DNA of 64,000 bases from Flavobacterium sp. IMCC34852 (GCF_030643905.1 NZ_CP121446.1:1798001-1862000); one strand, 5' to 3'; numbered from the stretch's first letter, positions 1 through 8,373 are shown. Notes: generated by a model from the sequence alone, not told the origin. Numbers and translations: made by a program.

Positions 1-482
1 AACAATTAATATTGGTCAGACATGCAAAATCCAGTTGGGATGCGCCTCTTCATGATTTTGACAGGCCTTTAACCGGACGTGGAATACAAGATGCTCATTT
101 GGTATCTTCTCATATTGCTGATCAAATTCCTAAGACGTTTTTGGTTTGGAGTAGTTCAGCCAAAAGAGCTGCAGAAACGGCTATGATTTTTGCCCAAAAT
201 TTATCATTCCCAATTGAAAGCATTGTTTTTAAAGACGATTTGTACACTTTTGATGAAAGAAAATTGGAGCAGGTGATTAAATCTTGCTCCGAGGATTGCG
301 ATCATTTAATTGTTTTCGGACATAACGAGGCTATTACAAATTTTGTCAATAAATTTGGAAATGTTATGATTGATAATGTGTCTACATCCGGTTTTGTTAA
401 CCTTTTTTTGGATAGTTCGAGTTGGATTAACATTCAAAGAGGCACAACCCAAAAAGTTATTTTCCCCAGAGATTTAAAATAA
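1..482 (+). CDS. sixA: SixA-type phosphohistidine phosphatase, 5' end cut by window edge
   Basis: Histidine-phosphatase family protein; the family removes phosphate from phosphohistidine on small phosphotransfer proteins. The frame is open to the left edge and reads Q-L-I-L just before the catalytic V-R-H-A-K-S-S-W motif, so only the first few codons are missing. A second family histidine is visible in F-G-H-N-E near the C-terminus. Only two bases separate its stop from the ppk1 ATG, so the two are very probably co-transcribed. Coupling to polyphosphate metabolism is inferred from that arrangement alone. Confidence 0.88.
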   Translation, partial: QLILVRHAKSSWDAPLHDFDRPLTGRGIQDAHLVSSHIADQIPKTFLVWSSSAKRAAETAMIFAQNLSFPIESIVFKDDLYTFDERKLEQVIKSCSEDCDHLIVFGHNEAITNFVNKFGNVMIDNVSTSGFVNLFLDSSSWINIQRGTTQKVIFPRDLK

Positions 483-484
483 TT

Positions 485-2620
485 ATGAGTACAGAAACAA
501 GTTTTCGATACATAGATAGAGAAAAAAGTTGGCTAGCATTCAATGCCAGAGTTTTACAAGAAGCAGCTGATGAATCAGTTCCTTTACTAGAAAGACTAAG
601 ATTTATAGGTATTTTTTCTAATAATTTAGACGAATTTTTTCGCGTCAGATTTGCCGCCGTTCGTCGTTTAAGTTTGTCCGGAGTTTCCGGTGAAAAAATA
701 TTAGGCGGTATTTCGGCACAAAAGTTGGTTAAAGAAATCACCGAAATTGTAATCAAACAACAAGCGGAAAGCCTTCGTGTCCTTCACAGTATAGAAAAAG
801 AATTGGTCAAACAAAATATCATTATTATTGATGAAACCGAAGTCTCCGGTGAGCATGAAAACTTTGTCAAAGATTTTTTTATCCAAAAAGTAAGCCCTGA
901 ATTGGTTACCATTATCTTAAATGATTTAGCCGAATTCCCTTTGTTAAAAGATACTTCCGGTTATTTGGCCATAAAATTGGTAATGAAAACAGAACTCAAA
1001 GCCAAAATGTTAGGACTAGTCAAGCCCAAGCCCGAAATAAGATATGCCATCATAGAAATTCCAAAGAATACCAATAGAATAGTTGAACTTCCCGTGAAAG
1101 ACGGTAAGCAATATTTGATGCTTTTGGATGATGTTATTCGCTATAATTTGAGTAGTATCTTCAATATTTTTGACTACGAAAGTATCTCAGCGCACATGAT
1201 TAAAATTACCCGTGACGCGCAGTTGGACATTGATAGTGACATGAGTAAAAGTATGCTCGAAAAGATTGCTTCTTCTGTAAAAGATCGAAGAATTGGCGAA
1301 CCGGTGCGTTTTGTCTACGACCAATCTATTGAAAAAGATACGCTGAATTTCTTCCTTAACAAACTCGAAATTGAAAAATCAGACGGAATCATACCCGGTG
1401 GCAGATACCACAATCGCCGTGATTATATGAATTTTCCAAACCTCGGTAGATTTGATTTGTTATACCAACCCAAAGCACCGCTTCCTGTTGATGGACTGTC
1501 ACTTGAAGGTAGTATTTTGAATAGAATTGCCCAAAAAGACTATCTTATTAATGCACCCTTTCAGTCATTTTCCTACTTGATTAAATTCTTAAGAGAAGCC
1601 GCTTTAGATCCCAAAGTGACCACCATAAAAATCACTTTATACCGCTTGGCTAAAAACTCGCAAATCATCAGTTCATTAATCAATGCCGCTAAAAACGGAA
1701 AGAAAGTTACGGTTCAAATTGAACTCCAAGCCCGATTCGATGAAGCCAGCAATATCTCTTATGCCGAACAAATGCAACAAGAAGGCATCGAGTTGATTTT
1801 TGGAATCAAAGGCTTAAAAGTACACAGCAAAATTTGTGTCATTGATAGAGTAGAAGAAGGAAAAGTAAAACGATACGGCTTTATTTCAACCGGAAATTTC
1901 AACGAAACGACGGCCAAAATTTATACCGATTTGACGTTGTTTACCAGTCACCAACAAATCCTGAAAGACGTGGCTAAAATCTTTGATTTCTTTGATGTTA
2001 ATTATCGAATTCACCGTTACAAACACTTAATCGTATCGCCACATTACACGCGTTCTAAGTTTTACAAACTGATTGACCGTGAGATTAATAACGCCATTGC
2101 CGGTCGACCTGCTTACATTAATTTAAAAATGAACAGCCTTTCGGATTACCCGATTATTGACAAACTATACGAAGCCAGCAATGCCGGTGTGAAAATCAAA
2201 TTGCAGGTTCGCGGTATTTGTTCGTTGATTCCCGGGGTAAAAGGCATGAGTGAAAATATTGAAGCGATTAGTATAGTAGATTATCTTTTGGAACACACGC
2301 GCTCCTATATTTTCTGCAATGATGACAATCCGGAAGTATTTATTTCTTCCGCCGATTTTATGACGAGAAACTTAGACGGTCGAGTAGAAGTGACTTGCCC
2401 GATTTACGATGAAGACATCAAAAAACAAATTATTGACACCTTTAATGTAGGCTGGAAAGGCAACGTGAAAGCCCGATTCCATTCTGAGAAATTTGAAAAC
2501 AAATACAGAGTCAGAAAAGAAGGAGAAGCCATTTTCCGTGCCCAATTTGAAACCTATAATTATTATCGTGACCGATTAGATTTTTGTGAATTAAATTCAA
2601 TAAAGCCCAGTAAAAAGTAG
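485..2620 (+). CDS. ppk1: Polyphosphate kinase 1
   Basis: PPK1 reversibly transfers the gamma phosphate of ATP to a growing polyphosphate chain. The 711 residues match the family length. The N-terminus carries the typical R-E-K-S-W-L-A-F-N-x-R-V-L-Q-E-A segment, followed by N-N-L-D-E-F-F-x-V-R. The autophosphorylated histidine is most likely His447 in K-V-H-S-K, and a second conserved histidine (about residue 520, S-P-H-Y-T-R) lies in the second phospholipase-D-like domain. F-I-S-T-G-N-F-N-E lies between them. The gene sits between sixA and ppx with tiny gaps, so enzymes that make and break polyphosphate share an operon. Confidence 0.97.
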   Translation: MSTETSFRYIDREKSWLAFNARVLQEAADESVPLLERLRFIGIFSNNLDEFFRVRFAAVRRLSLSGVSGEKILGGISAQKLVKEITEIVIKQQAESLRVLHSIEKELVKQNIIIIDETEVSGEHENFVKDFFIQKVSPELVTIILNDLAEFPLLKDTSGYLAIKLVMKTELKAKMLGLVKPKPEIRYAIIEIPKNTNRIVELPVKDGKQYLMLLDDVIRYNLSSIFNIFDYESISAHMIKITRDAQLDIDSDMSKSMLEKIASSVKDRRIGEPVRFVYDQSIEKDTLNFFLNKLEIEKSDGIIPGGRYHNRRDYMNFPNLGRFDLLYQPKAPLPVDGLSLEGSILNRIAQKDYLINAPFQSFSYLIKFLREAALDPKVTTIKITLYRLAKNSQIISSLINAAKNGKKVTVQIELQARFDEASNISYAEQMQQEGIELIFGIKGLKVHSKICVIDRVEEGKVKRYGFISTGNFNETTAKIYTDLTLFTSHQQILKDVAKIFDFFDVNYRIHRYKHLIVSPHYTRSKFYKLIDREINNAIAGRPAYINLKMNSLSDYPIIDKLYEASNAGVKIKLQVRGICSLIPGVKGMSENIEAISIVDYLLEHTRSYIFCNDDNPEVFISSADFMTRNLDGRVEVTCPIYDEDIKKQIIDTFNVGWKGNVKARFHSEKFENKYRVRKEGEAIFRAQFETYNYYRDRLDFCELNSIKPSKK

Positions 2621-2628
2621 TACCAAGA

Positions 2629-3519
2629 ATGATATCCATTAAAAAATATGCCGCAATTGATATTGGTTCCAATGCCATGCGATTGCTCATTACCAATATT
2701 GTAGAACAAAAAGACAAAGAAACCCAATTCAATAAAAGTGCCTTGATTCGGGTGCCAATTCGTCTCGGGCAAGATGCTTTCACCGTAGGCGAAATCTCAG
2801 AGGAAAATATAGATCGAATGGTAGATGCCATGAAGGCTTTTAAACTCTTGATGAAAGTTTACAAAGTGGAAAAATACAAAGCTTGTGCCACATCGGCCAT
2901 GCGTGAAGCCTATAATGGAAAAGAAGTTGCCAATACCATTCGTGAAAAATGCGATATCGATATTGACATCATCGACGGTAAAATCGAAGCTACCATTATC
3001 GCTTCTTCTGATTTACACAGTTTCCTGAAAACAGACCAAACTTATTTATATGTAGATGTTGGCGGCGGAAGCACCGAATTCTCTCTTTTCAGTGACGGAA
3101 AAATGATCGTTTCTAAATCTTTTAAAATCGGAACCGTTCGTTTGTTAAATAATATGGTAAGCGACATCGTTTGGGAAGAAATAGAAAAATGGATTAAAAC
3201 AAATACTGCCGAATACGAAAATGTTATTCTAATTGGTTCCGGTGGCAACATCAATAAGTTGTTCAAATTGTCAGGCAAGATGCAAGACAAACCGCTGTCT
3301 TATTTATACCTGAATTCTCAGTACCAATATTTAAACTCATTGACCTACGAGCAAAGAATCGCCGAGTTAGCTTTAAACACCGACCGTGCCGACGTAATTA
3401 TTCCGGCAACACGTGTGTATTTGAATGCTATGAAATGGAGCGGAGCGCGTCAATTGTTTGTACCGAAAATTGGTTTGGCCGACGGCATTGTAAAAGCAAT
3501 GTATCAGGAAACGATTTAA
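2629..3519 (+). CDS. ppx: Ppx/GppA family exopolyphosphatase
   Basis: Member of the actin-fold exopolyphosphatase / pppGpp phosphohydrolase family. Visible motifs are the phosphate-1 loop A-A-I-D-I-G-S-N-A-M-R near the N-terminus and the phosphate-2 loop D-V-G-G-G-S-T-E-F around residue 143, then I-G-S-G-G-N-I. At 296 residues it has the two core domains only and lacks the extra C-terminal HD-like domains of the E. coli enzyme. It starts 8 bases after ppk1, which favours polyphosphate over pppGpp as substrate, but sequence alone cannot settle that. Confidence 0.93.
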   Translation: MISIKKYAAIDIGSNAMRLLITNIVEQKDKETQFNKSALIRVPIRLGQDAFTVGEISEENIDRMVDAMKAFKLLMKVYKVEKYKACATSAMREAYNGKEVANTIREKCDIDIDIIDGKIEATIIASSDLHSFLKTDQTYLYVDVGGGSTEFSLFSDGKMIVSKSFKIGTVRLLNNMVSDIVWEEIEKWIKTNTAEYENVILIGSGGNINKLFKLSGKMQDKPLSYLYLNSQYQYLNSLTYEQRIAELALNTDRADVIIPATRVYLNAMKWSGARQLFVPKIGLADGIVKAMYQETI

Positions 3520-3521
3520 CT

Positions 3522-4511
3522 ATGAGAATCTTACTTGTTAGTATTTTATTGTTCTCTACATTTGCTTTTTCTCAGCAAAAGATTCCTAATTTAACTTCTA
3601 TAACGCTATACAAGACTTACAACGAATCGGATGATGGTCCTTGTAATGCTTTTAAAGATGAACAATTTGCTCAAATTATGTCAAGGACTATTAAAGACTG
3701 TGATGATTTGGTTATGGAATTAATTAATTTAAAACATAGCCAAAAATCTTCCAAAAGAATTGGAGTTCCTTGTAGTAAAGGTTGTATTGGTTGTTCAGAT
3801 ATAGAGAATATGATAGTCTATCAATACAATAAACTTATTGATACAATTTATTATATCAATAATGATTATGAAAAAATTATTATTGATTCATATCAGCAAA
3901 ATGCTTACACTGATGATGAAAGCAAATTACTTGATATTCTTTTTAAGAGTGAAGAATTTAAGGTTTTTTATCAGACTGATATTAATAAACTTTTTAATCA
4001 AATTTATTTTAACTCAAAAAAAGACTCAATAGCTGTTGAAAGTATTAAAATCAAGAATGTTCCAATATATGGCTTGCATAGAGAGGAAGTTGAAAAGCTA
4101 ATAGGAGGTTTTGATGGTATATATACTGAGGAAGAAAAATTCAATCATTGGAGTAAGAACATAAAATGTACATTGTTTGGATTTAACTCAGGAAATGAGT
4201 TTTATTTTAATGATAATGATCCAATTAATTGTTTTTCTGTAGAGTTTTTGCAAATGGATGAAGATGAAATTAAAGATTTGGAATTATATGATGTAGTTGG
4301 ATTATTTGTGGGAGATGACGAAATAAAATTTAATGAAAAGTTTCCAAGTATGGACAAAATACTATCTGTTCAAAAAGAGTATTTTAAAGAAAAAAACGGA
4401 GATTATTCAATTACAGTTATGATTGCAAATCATAAAGGAAGAATAGATTATGTTCTAAATAATTCAAAAATTAAACAGATTGTAGTAAATTTTCGTTACC
4501 CAACTAACTAA
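3522..4511 (+). CDS. Exported protein of unknown function
   Basis: 329 residues from the ATG two bases after the ppx stop; the same frame is open upstream inside ppx, but this ATG begins a clear signal peptide (M-R-I-L-L-V-S-I-L-L-F-S-T-F-A-F-S-Q). The mature part has a cysteine cluster C-S-K-G-C-I-G-C near residues 83-90, many acidic residues and no family I recognise. Base composition looks more AT-rich than the polyphosphate genes before it, so it may be a lineage-specific addition at the operon end. It converges on dnaX with a four-base overlap (4508-4511). Confidence 0.75.
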   Translation: MRILLVSILLFSTFAFSQQKIPNLTSITLYKTYNESDDGPCNAFKDEQFAQIMSRTIKDCDDLVMELINLKHSQKSSKRIGVPCSKGCIGCSDIENMIVYQYNKLIDTIYYINNDYEKIIIDSYQQNAYTDDESKLLDILFKSEEFKVFYQTDINKLFNQIYFNSKKDSIAVESIKIKNVPIYGLHREEVEKLIGGFDGIYTEEEKFNHWSKNIKCTLFGFNSGNEFYFNDNDPINCFSVEFLQMDEDEIKDLELYDVVGLFVGDDEIKFNEKFPSMDKILSVQKEYFKEKNGDYSITVMIANHKGRIDYVLNNSKIKQIVVNFRYPTN

Positions 4512-5219
4512 ACATCCAAATCAAACATCTTTTTCAACAACTCTAAATTCGGGTTGATTTCTACCAAACGATTGTATTTGTCTTGGTTGGTAAAAGCCCT
4601 TTTTACCACTAAAGTTTCGTTGACTTTCACATTAATAGTAATGTCATGGTTATGCAGTTTACCCCGCAAATAACCTAAAAGTTCCGGTTTTTCTTTTTCA
4701 AAATCTATTTTCGAACTCTCATTCGGCAACTCGTGAATGATAGTGGTTCCGTCCAATATCGGATCATTGATGGTCAAAAGTGAAGCCACAATGCGATACC
4801 CTTTATCTTCCATGCGCTGTGCATATTTCAACCATTGCTCGAGCATTTCGGTTTCTGTAAATGGTTCGCTAGGCAAATGCACCGTGTCTTTCACCACCGA
4901 TTTTTGCGCTTCAGCCATTTCTTTCTTCGCACGAATACTGGCAAGGGATAAGGCGGAAACTTTGGTTGTAGGTTGAGAATTCCGGGTTGTAGGTTCTACG
5001 TTCTCGGTTGTCGGTTGTTGGTTGTCGGTTGTCGGTTGTTGGTTGTCAGTTGTCGGTTGAACTACAACTTCTTCTGTATGCTGCGTTGTGCTTTCTGCTT
5101 TCTCAATTATTTTAGTAGTCTCCACACTTCGTACTTCCAACTTCGTACTTTGCACTTCGGCTATAGAATAATCATTCTTGCGATAATATGTGGGTGGAAT
5201 TATAAACTCAGCTTTTTTT
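4508..5219 (-). CDS. dnaX: DnaX tau-specific C-terminal extension, reached by -1 frameshift
   Basis: Continuation of DnaX in the -1 frame after the ten-A run; it cannot be read from the dnaX ATG without slippage. A stand-alone reading would have to begin at a GTG at 5155, but the frame is open back to the A run and encodes an unbroken join (K-A-E-F-I-I-P-P). Slippage would give a tau of 591 residues. The part beyond the gamma stop has a threonine/proline/glutamine-rich linker of near-repeats (Q-P-T-T-D-N-Q) and then a folded domain from about F-T-E-T-E-M-L-E-Q-W-L to the end. In other bacteria the tau-specific part binds the polymerase alpha subunit and the helicase; that role is inferred here. 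A homopolymer error in the assembly is the main alternative. Confidence 0.8.
4973..5063 (-). repeat. Short degenerate tandem repeats coding the DnaX tau linker
   Basis: On the plus strand this is a run of GGTTGT-CGGTTGT-TGGTTGT type units of seven to eight bases. In the tau frame it codes Q-P-T-T-D-N-Q repeated with small changes. A second degenerate block, CTTCGTACTT-like, lies at about 5125-5160. The array can vary in length while keeping a disordered linker, provided changes are multiples of three bases. Confidence 0.8.
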
Positions 5220-6282
5220 TTTCTCCATCAAAAGTGATAGAGCTTATTTGCATCAGCGTGAGTTCAACCAACAGGCGTTGGTTTTGGGAAACTTTGTATT
5301 TTAAATCACAATCATTCGCCAAGTCAATTCCTTTCAAAAGAAATTCTTGTGAAGCTTTTTGCGATTGTTGTCCGTAGAGTTGTTGTGCCGCTTCACCCAT
5401 TTCTAATAAAGAAAGTGTCGCCGGATTTTTGGCTACCAATAAATCCCTGAAATGCGAAGCCAATCCGGCAATAAAATGATGTCCGTCAAAACCTTTGGAT
5501 AAAATATCATTATACGCCAATAAAACTTCGGGAATTTTATTTTCCAAAATCAAATCGGTCATATTAATATAAGTCTCGTAATCCAGAACGTTCAAGTTCT
5601 CCGTAACGGCTTGTCTTGTCAAATTATTTCCGCAAAAAGAAACCACACGGTCAAAAATCGATAACGCATCACGCATCGCACCATCGGCTTTTTGCGCAAT
5701 AATGTGCAAAGCATCGTCTTCAAAAACTACGCCTTGACTGGTCGCCACTTCCGCCAAATGTTCTTTAGCATCTTTAACGGTTATGCGCTTGAAATCGAAA
5801 ATTTGACAACGCGATAAGATAGTCGGAATGATTTTGTGTTTTTCGGTCGTGGCCAAAATGAATATGGCATGCTTAGGCGGTTCTTCCAAGGTTTTCAAAA
5901 ACGCATTGAAAGCAGCCGAAGACAACATATGCACCTCGTCAATGATATACACTTTGTATTGTCCGGTTTGTGGCGGGATTCTAACTTGGTCAATCAGGTT
6001 TCGAATATCATCCACCGAGTTGTTAGAAGCAGCATCCAATTCGAAGACATTAAAAGCAAAATCCTCAAACGGATCATCATAACCGGGTTGGTTTATCTTT
6101 CGGGCCAAAATACGCGCACAAGTGGTTTTACCAACACCACGCGGACCGGTAAACAATAGGGCAGAAGCCAAGTGATTGTTTTCTATGGCATTGAGCAAAG
6201 TATTGGTAATAGCCTGTTGTCCAACAACGTCTTTAAACGTTTGCGGACGATACTTTCGGGCTGATACTACAAATTGTTCCAT
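5200..6282 (-). CDS. dnaX: DNA polymerase III clamp-loader subunit gamma (zero-frame DnaX)
   Basis: AAA+ clamp-loader ATPase: A-R-K-Y-R-P-Q-T-F at the N-terminus, Walker A G-P-R-G-V-G-K-T-T near residue 46, L-D-A-A-S-N-N-S-V-D-D-I-R, Walker B I-I-D-E-V-H-M-L, and sensor/arginine-finger T-I-L-S-R-C-Q-I-F-D-F. It ends four codons after the A run with K-L-S-L-stop, giving a 360-residue protein that covers the ATPase and oligomerisation domains. The four-cysteine zinc module usually found after Walker A is absent: K-I-N-Q runs through a short acidic loop straight into F-E-L-D-A-A-S. Together with the -1-frame product this gives the usual gamma/tau pair. Confidence 0.95.
   Translation of the reverse strand: MEQFVVSARKYRPQTFKDVVGQQAITNTLLNAIENNHLASALLFTGPRGVGKTTCARILARKINQPGYDDPFEDFAFNVFELDAASNNSVDDIRNLIDQVRIPPQTGQYKVYIIDEVHMLSSAAFNAFLKTLEEPPKHAIFILATTEKHKIIPTILSRCQIFDFKRITVKDAKEHLAEVATSQGVVFEDDALHIIAQKADGAMRDALSIFDRVVSFCGNNLTRQAVTENLNVLDYETYINMTDLILENKIPEVLLAYNDILSKGFDGHHFIAGLASHFRDLLVAKNPATLSLLEMGEAAQQLYGQQSQKASQEFLLKGIDLANDCDLKYKVSQNQRLLVELTLMQISSITFDGEKKKLSL
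5213..5222 (-). other. Ten-A slippery run in dnaX
   Basis: On the coding strand the sequence is GGAG followed by ten A and then GCTGAG. Zero frame reads GAA-AAA-AAA-AAG-CTG and stops at TAA (5200-5202); shifting back one base reads GAA-AAA-AAA-AAA-GCT and stays open for over 230 codons. In E. coli dnaX the slippery site is A-AAA-AAG with ribosomal slippage; in Thermus thermophilus dnaX a run of nine A causes slippage by RNA polymerase. A run of ten fits either mechanism. Confidence 0.8.
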
Positions 6283-6298
6283 AGAAAAATAGTGTTCA

Positions 6299-6306
6299 CA
6301 AATATA
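6299..6306 (-). promoter_or_regulatory. dnaX promoter -7 box TATATTTG
   Basis: Exact match to the Bacteroidota -7 consensus TAnnTTTG on the minus strand, 16 bases before the dnaX ATG. I see no clear -33 TTG at the expected distance, so this is a box-only call. Confidence 0.5.
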
Positions 6307-6386
6307 GATTAATAATTACGAATTCCAAATTACGAATTACGATAAATGTATCAATTTTTAATTCGTAATTCTTAATTCGTAATTGT
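6303..6386. repeat. AATTCGTAATT-type degenerate repeat cluster
   Basis: Between dnaX and rnpB the sequence is a cluster of AATTACGAATT / AATTCGTAATT units about 8-11 bases long, in both orientations, so the transcript could fold in several ways. Similar clusters occur at 19571-19604 and 51858-51930. Confidence 0.7.
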
Positions 6387-6394
6387 TACCTTTG
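6387..6394 (+). promoter_or_regulatory. rnpB promoter -7 box TACCTTTG
   Basis: Matches TAnnTTTG. The first paired base of RNase P RNA (6399) lies five bases after the final G, which fixes the offset from box to transcript start in this genome. The -33 region falls inside the AATTCGTAATT repeats and is not obvious. Confidence 0.65.
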
Positions 6395-6398
6395 CGCC

Positions 6399-6694
6399 GC
6401 AGACCGCCTTATCGTTCCGATTTATCGGGAAGGAAAGTCCGGACACCACAGAGTAGCATAGCGGGTAACGCCCGTCCGTCGAGAGATGAGGACAAGTGCA
6501 ACAGAAAGTATGTACAGGTAAGGCTGTAGTGAAACCAGGTAAACTCTATGCGGTGAAATTCCAAGTATATCGGCATTTAAGGGTTACTCGCCCGTTGTCG
6601 AAGGGTAGGAAGCTCGAGCCAATGAGCAATTGTTGGCCCAGATAAATGATAAGGGTTCGTTTCGATGAATACAGAATCCGGCTTATAGGTCTGC
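6399..6694 (+). ncRNA. rnpB: RNase P RNA
   Basis: The catalytic RNA that matures tRNA 5' ends. The outer P1 helix is perfect: GCAGACC at 6399-6405 pairs with GGTCTGC at 6688-6694. Conserved core blocks are present in order: GGAAAGTCCGGAC near the 5' end, then GGGTAACGCCCG, then CAGAAAG, AGGTAAGGCTG and GTGAAACCAGGTAAACTC in the middle, and ACAGAATCCGGCTTA just before P1 closes. A run of eight T follows at once (6695-6702), consistent with termination. Length 296 nt is normal for a bacterial type A RNA. Confidence 0.96.
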
Positions 6695-6726
6695 TTTTTT
6701 TTAAGTTGCTAAGTGGCTGAGTTTTC

Positions 6727-6831
6727 AGGAGCACACCAATAGGTTTTCTTTCACTAGTCGTCCCGCTATACATTGCAATCTTTGTCCTGAAATAAGTTCA
6801 GGCCAAAGGATTTCCATTCCTATCGGGGCTA
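6727..6831 (+). repeat. Dispersed structured repeat, copy A
   Basis: Begins AGGAGC, has CCCGCT in the middle (6762-6767) and ends ATCGGGGCTA. Between the last two blocks is an inner hairpin, with AATCTTTGTCCTGAA facing TTCAGGCCAAAGGATT. The same three blocks in the same order occur at 37249-37339 and, reversed, at 33853-33929, with different inner-hairpin sequence. Not coding. Lies between rnpB and rsmD. Confidence 0.75.
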
Positions 6832-6852
6832 TAAAAAACGTCGAGTAGTTCT

Positions 6853-7434
6853 TTACTCTTCTTCAGTTTCCATATCGTCTGACTCCTCGTCATTGCTTTC
6901 AAACTCAAAGAAAGTAAACACCGAACCGCCATAGTTTTTTTGGAACGAATAATTTGCCATGTGATCTAGTTTGGTGTATTTTGAATGTTCAACGACTAAC
7001 ATGCCTTCTTCATCCAGTAATTCTCTTTCAAAAATCAGTTCGATGATTGTTTCAAATTCTTTTTGAGACATGCCATAAGGCGGATCGGCAAAAATGATGT
7101 CATAGTTGCCTTTGTGTTTTTCTAAAAACTTAAACACATCGCTTTTAATAGCGGTAATATCAAAGTCAAATTCCTTAGCGGTTTTTTTGATGAAAGTCAC
7201 ACAACCCATATCGCCGTCAACACACAATATTGGGGAACAACCTCGCGAAGCAAACTCATAACTGATACTTCCCGTACCGGCAAAAAGTTCTAATATTTTT
7301 AGTTCAGAAAAGTTGAAATGATTGTTGAGCACATTAAACAACGCTTCCTTACTCATATCTGTAGTCGGACGAACCGGAAGGTTTTTCGGCGGTGCTATTC
7401 TGCGACCTTTGTATTTGCCCGAGATGATTCTCAT
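6853..7434 (-). CDS. rsmD: 16S rRNA m2G966 methyltransferase RsmD
   Basis: S-adenosylmethionine-dependent RNA methyltransferase, 193 residues. It starts M-R-I-I-S-G-K-Y-K-G-R-R-I, then V-R-P-T-T-D-x-S-K-E-A-L-F-N-V-L, the SAM loop L-E-L-F-A-G-T-G-S-I-S near residue 48 and the catalytic D-P-P-Y-G (a D/N-PP-Y motif). The tail is acidic (E-S-N-D-E-E-S-D-D). Its start overlaps the stop of the DUF3822 gene by four bases (ATGA-type junction), so the two are translationally coupled. Confidence 0.95.
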   Translation of the reverse strand: MRIISGKYKGRRIAPPKNLPVRPTTDMSKEALFNVLNNHFNFSELKILELFAGTGSISYEFASRGCSPILCVDGDMGCVTFIKKTAKEFDFDITAIKSDVFKFLEKHKGNYDIIFADPPYGMSQKEFETIIELIFERELLDEEGMLVVEHSKYTKLDHMANYSFQKNYGGSVFTFFEFESNDEESDDMETEEE

Positions 7435-8243
7435 GAGTGTAATAGGATAAAGTGCTCGCGGTTTTCAGCTTCGGTGAATTGATTTTGCATCGAACTCACC
7501 TCAAACAAAGCAACGTTGCGCACATATTTATAAACGATATCGTAAAGCGCATCGCCTTCGGTAATTTTGCCTAACAATTCCATTTTAAAATGTTCCGGAT
7601 TCAAATGCAGTTGTTCCGCAGCGAATAAGATGTAGTAAATAAAATCTTCAGGCGTTTTATAATCAAACGTATTGAAAAGCTGCAGCTTCTGATTTTGTAC
7701 AATCACAATTTCAAAATGGTTGTCGCTGACATGCACAAACATCTTGCGCTCTTCATTGTTTTTCGAAACTTCCAATAATTTTTGAACCAGAATACTGTTG
7801 GCATGTTTGTAATCAAAAGTCCCAAATTGATCAATAAAATAGTTGTTCATATTCACATACGGAATGTAAACGTTATTCATTTCAAAGTTCGCCAATTCGT
7901 CAAACGCAAAAAAATCGGTTTCAAAAACTTTGGTGTTGAATTGCAAATAACTGCCTAAATAGTCTTCGTCAAACAAAGCCGTTGGTACAAAAGTAGACAG
8001 ATTGTTACTGTGTACAACGACAATCTCGTCATAACCGGCTTTGAGTTCGGCATGCGTTTGAAAAGCTTCACCCAATAAATCTTCAATTTTAGAAGTCACA
8101 TTAACCTTTCCCATTGAAATGGTTTTCAGCGTCAAAGGTTTATGGAGAATAGTATCAAAAGTCGCAAACGACAAGCCATTCAAGGAAACTTGAATCGCCA
8201 GTTTTCGGTAAGTTTTGTCGGTAACGCTGGTGTTTTGATACAT
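7431..8243 (-). CDS. DUF3822 family protein
   Basis: 270 residues from ATG 8243; an in-frame TTG five codons upstream is less likely. Resembles the Bacteroidota-specific DUF3822 family, which I recall as having an actin/ASKHA-like fold and regularly sitting next to rsmD. Visible are a lysine/arginine-poor start with L-A-I-Q-V-S-L-N-G-L-S-F and a central segment F-V-H-V-S-D-N-H-F-E-I-V-I-V. No catalytic motif is apparent and the biochemical role is unknown. First gene of a two-gene unit with rsmD. Confidence 0.8.
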   Translation of the reverse strand: MYQNTSVTDKTYRKLAIQVSLNGLSFATFDTILHKPLTLKTISMGKVNVTSKIEDLLGEAFQTHAELKAGYDEIVVVHSNNLSTFVPTALFDEDYLGSYLQFNTKVFETDFFAFDELANFEMNNVYIPYVNMNNYFIDQFGTFDYKHANSILVQKLLEVSKNNEERKMFVHVSDNHFEIVIVQNQKLQLFNTFDYKTPEDFIYYILFAAEQLHLNPEHFKMELLGKITEGDALYDIVYKYVRNVALFEVSSMQNQFTEAENREHFILLHS

Positions 8244-8365
8244 AATAATTCCGTTCAAACGAACTTGGCAAACTTACAAATTTATACTGAACTTGTTTCA
8301 GTATCTGTAACATTTTACAACTAGCAGTCTATTTTCTTTTCTCTATTTTCTTTGCTCTAAATCAC

Positions 8366-8373
8366 TATATTTG
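8366..8373 (+). promoter_or_regulatory. Helicase promoter -7 box TATATTTG
   Basis: Exact TAnnTTTG match 28 bases before the helicase ATG at 8401; the predicted transcript start is near 8378. There is no TTG at the ideal -33 distance. Confidence 0.45.

Noticed and set aside
3435..3521. Upstream extension of the exported protein into ppx
   Set aside because: Would bury the signal peptide; ATG 3522 gives a proper N-terminal signal.
4508..6282. dnaX as a broken pseudogene
   Set aside because: The only break is at a ten-A run, the second frame shift direction matches known dnaX slippage, and all core motifs are intact.
6546..6773. 75-codon minus-strand ORF
   Set aside because: Lies inside and just after RNase P RNA and repeat copy A; no protein-like character.
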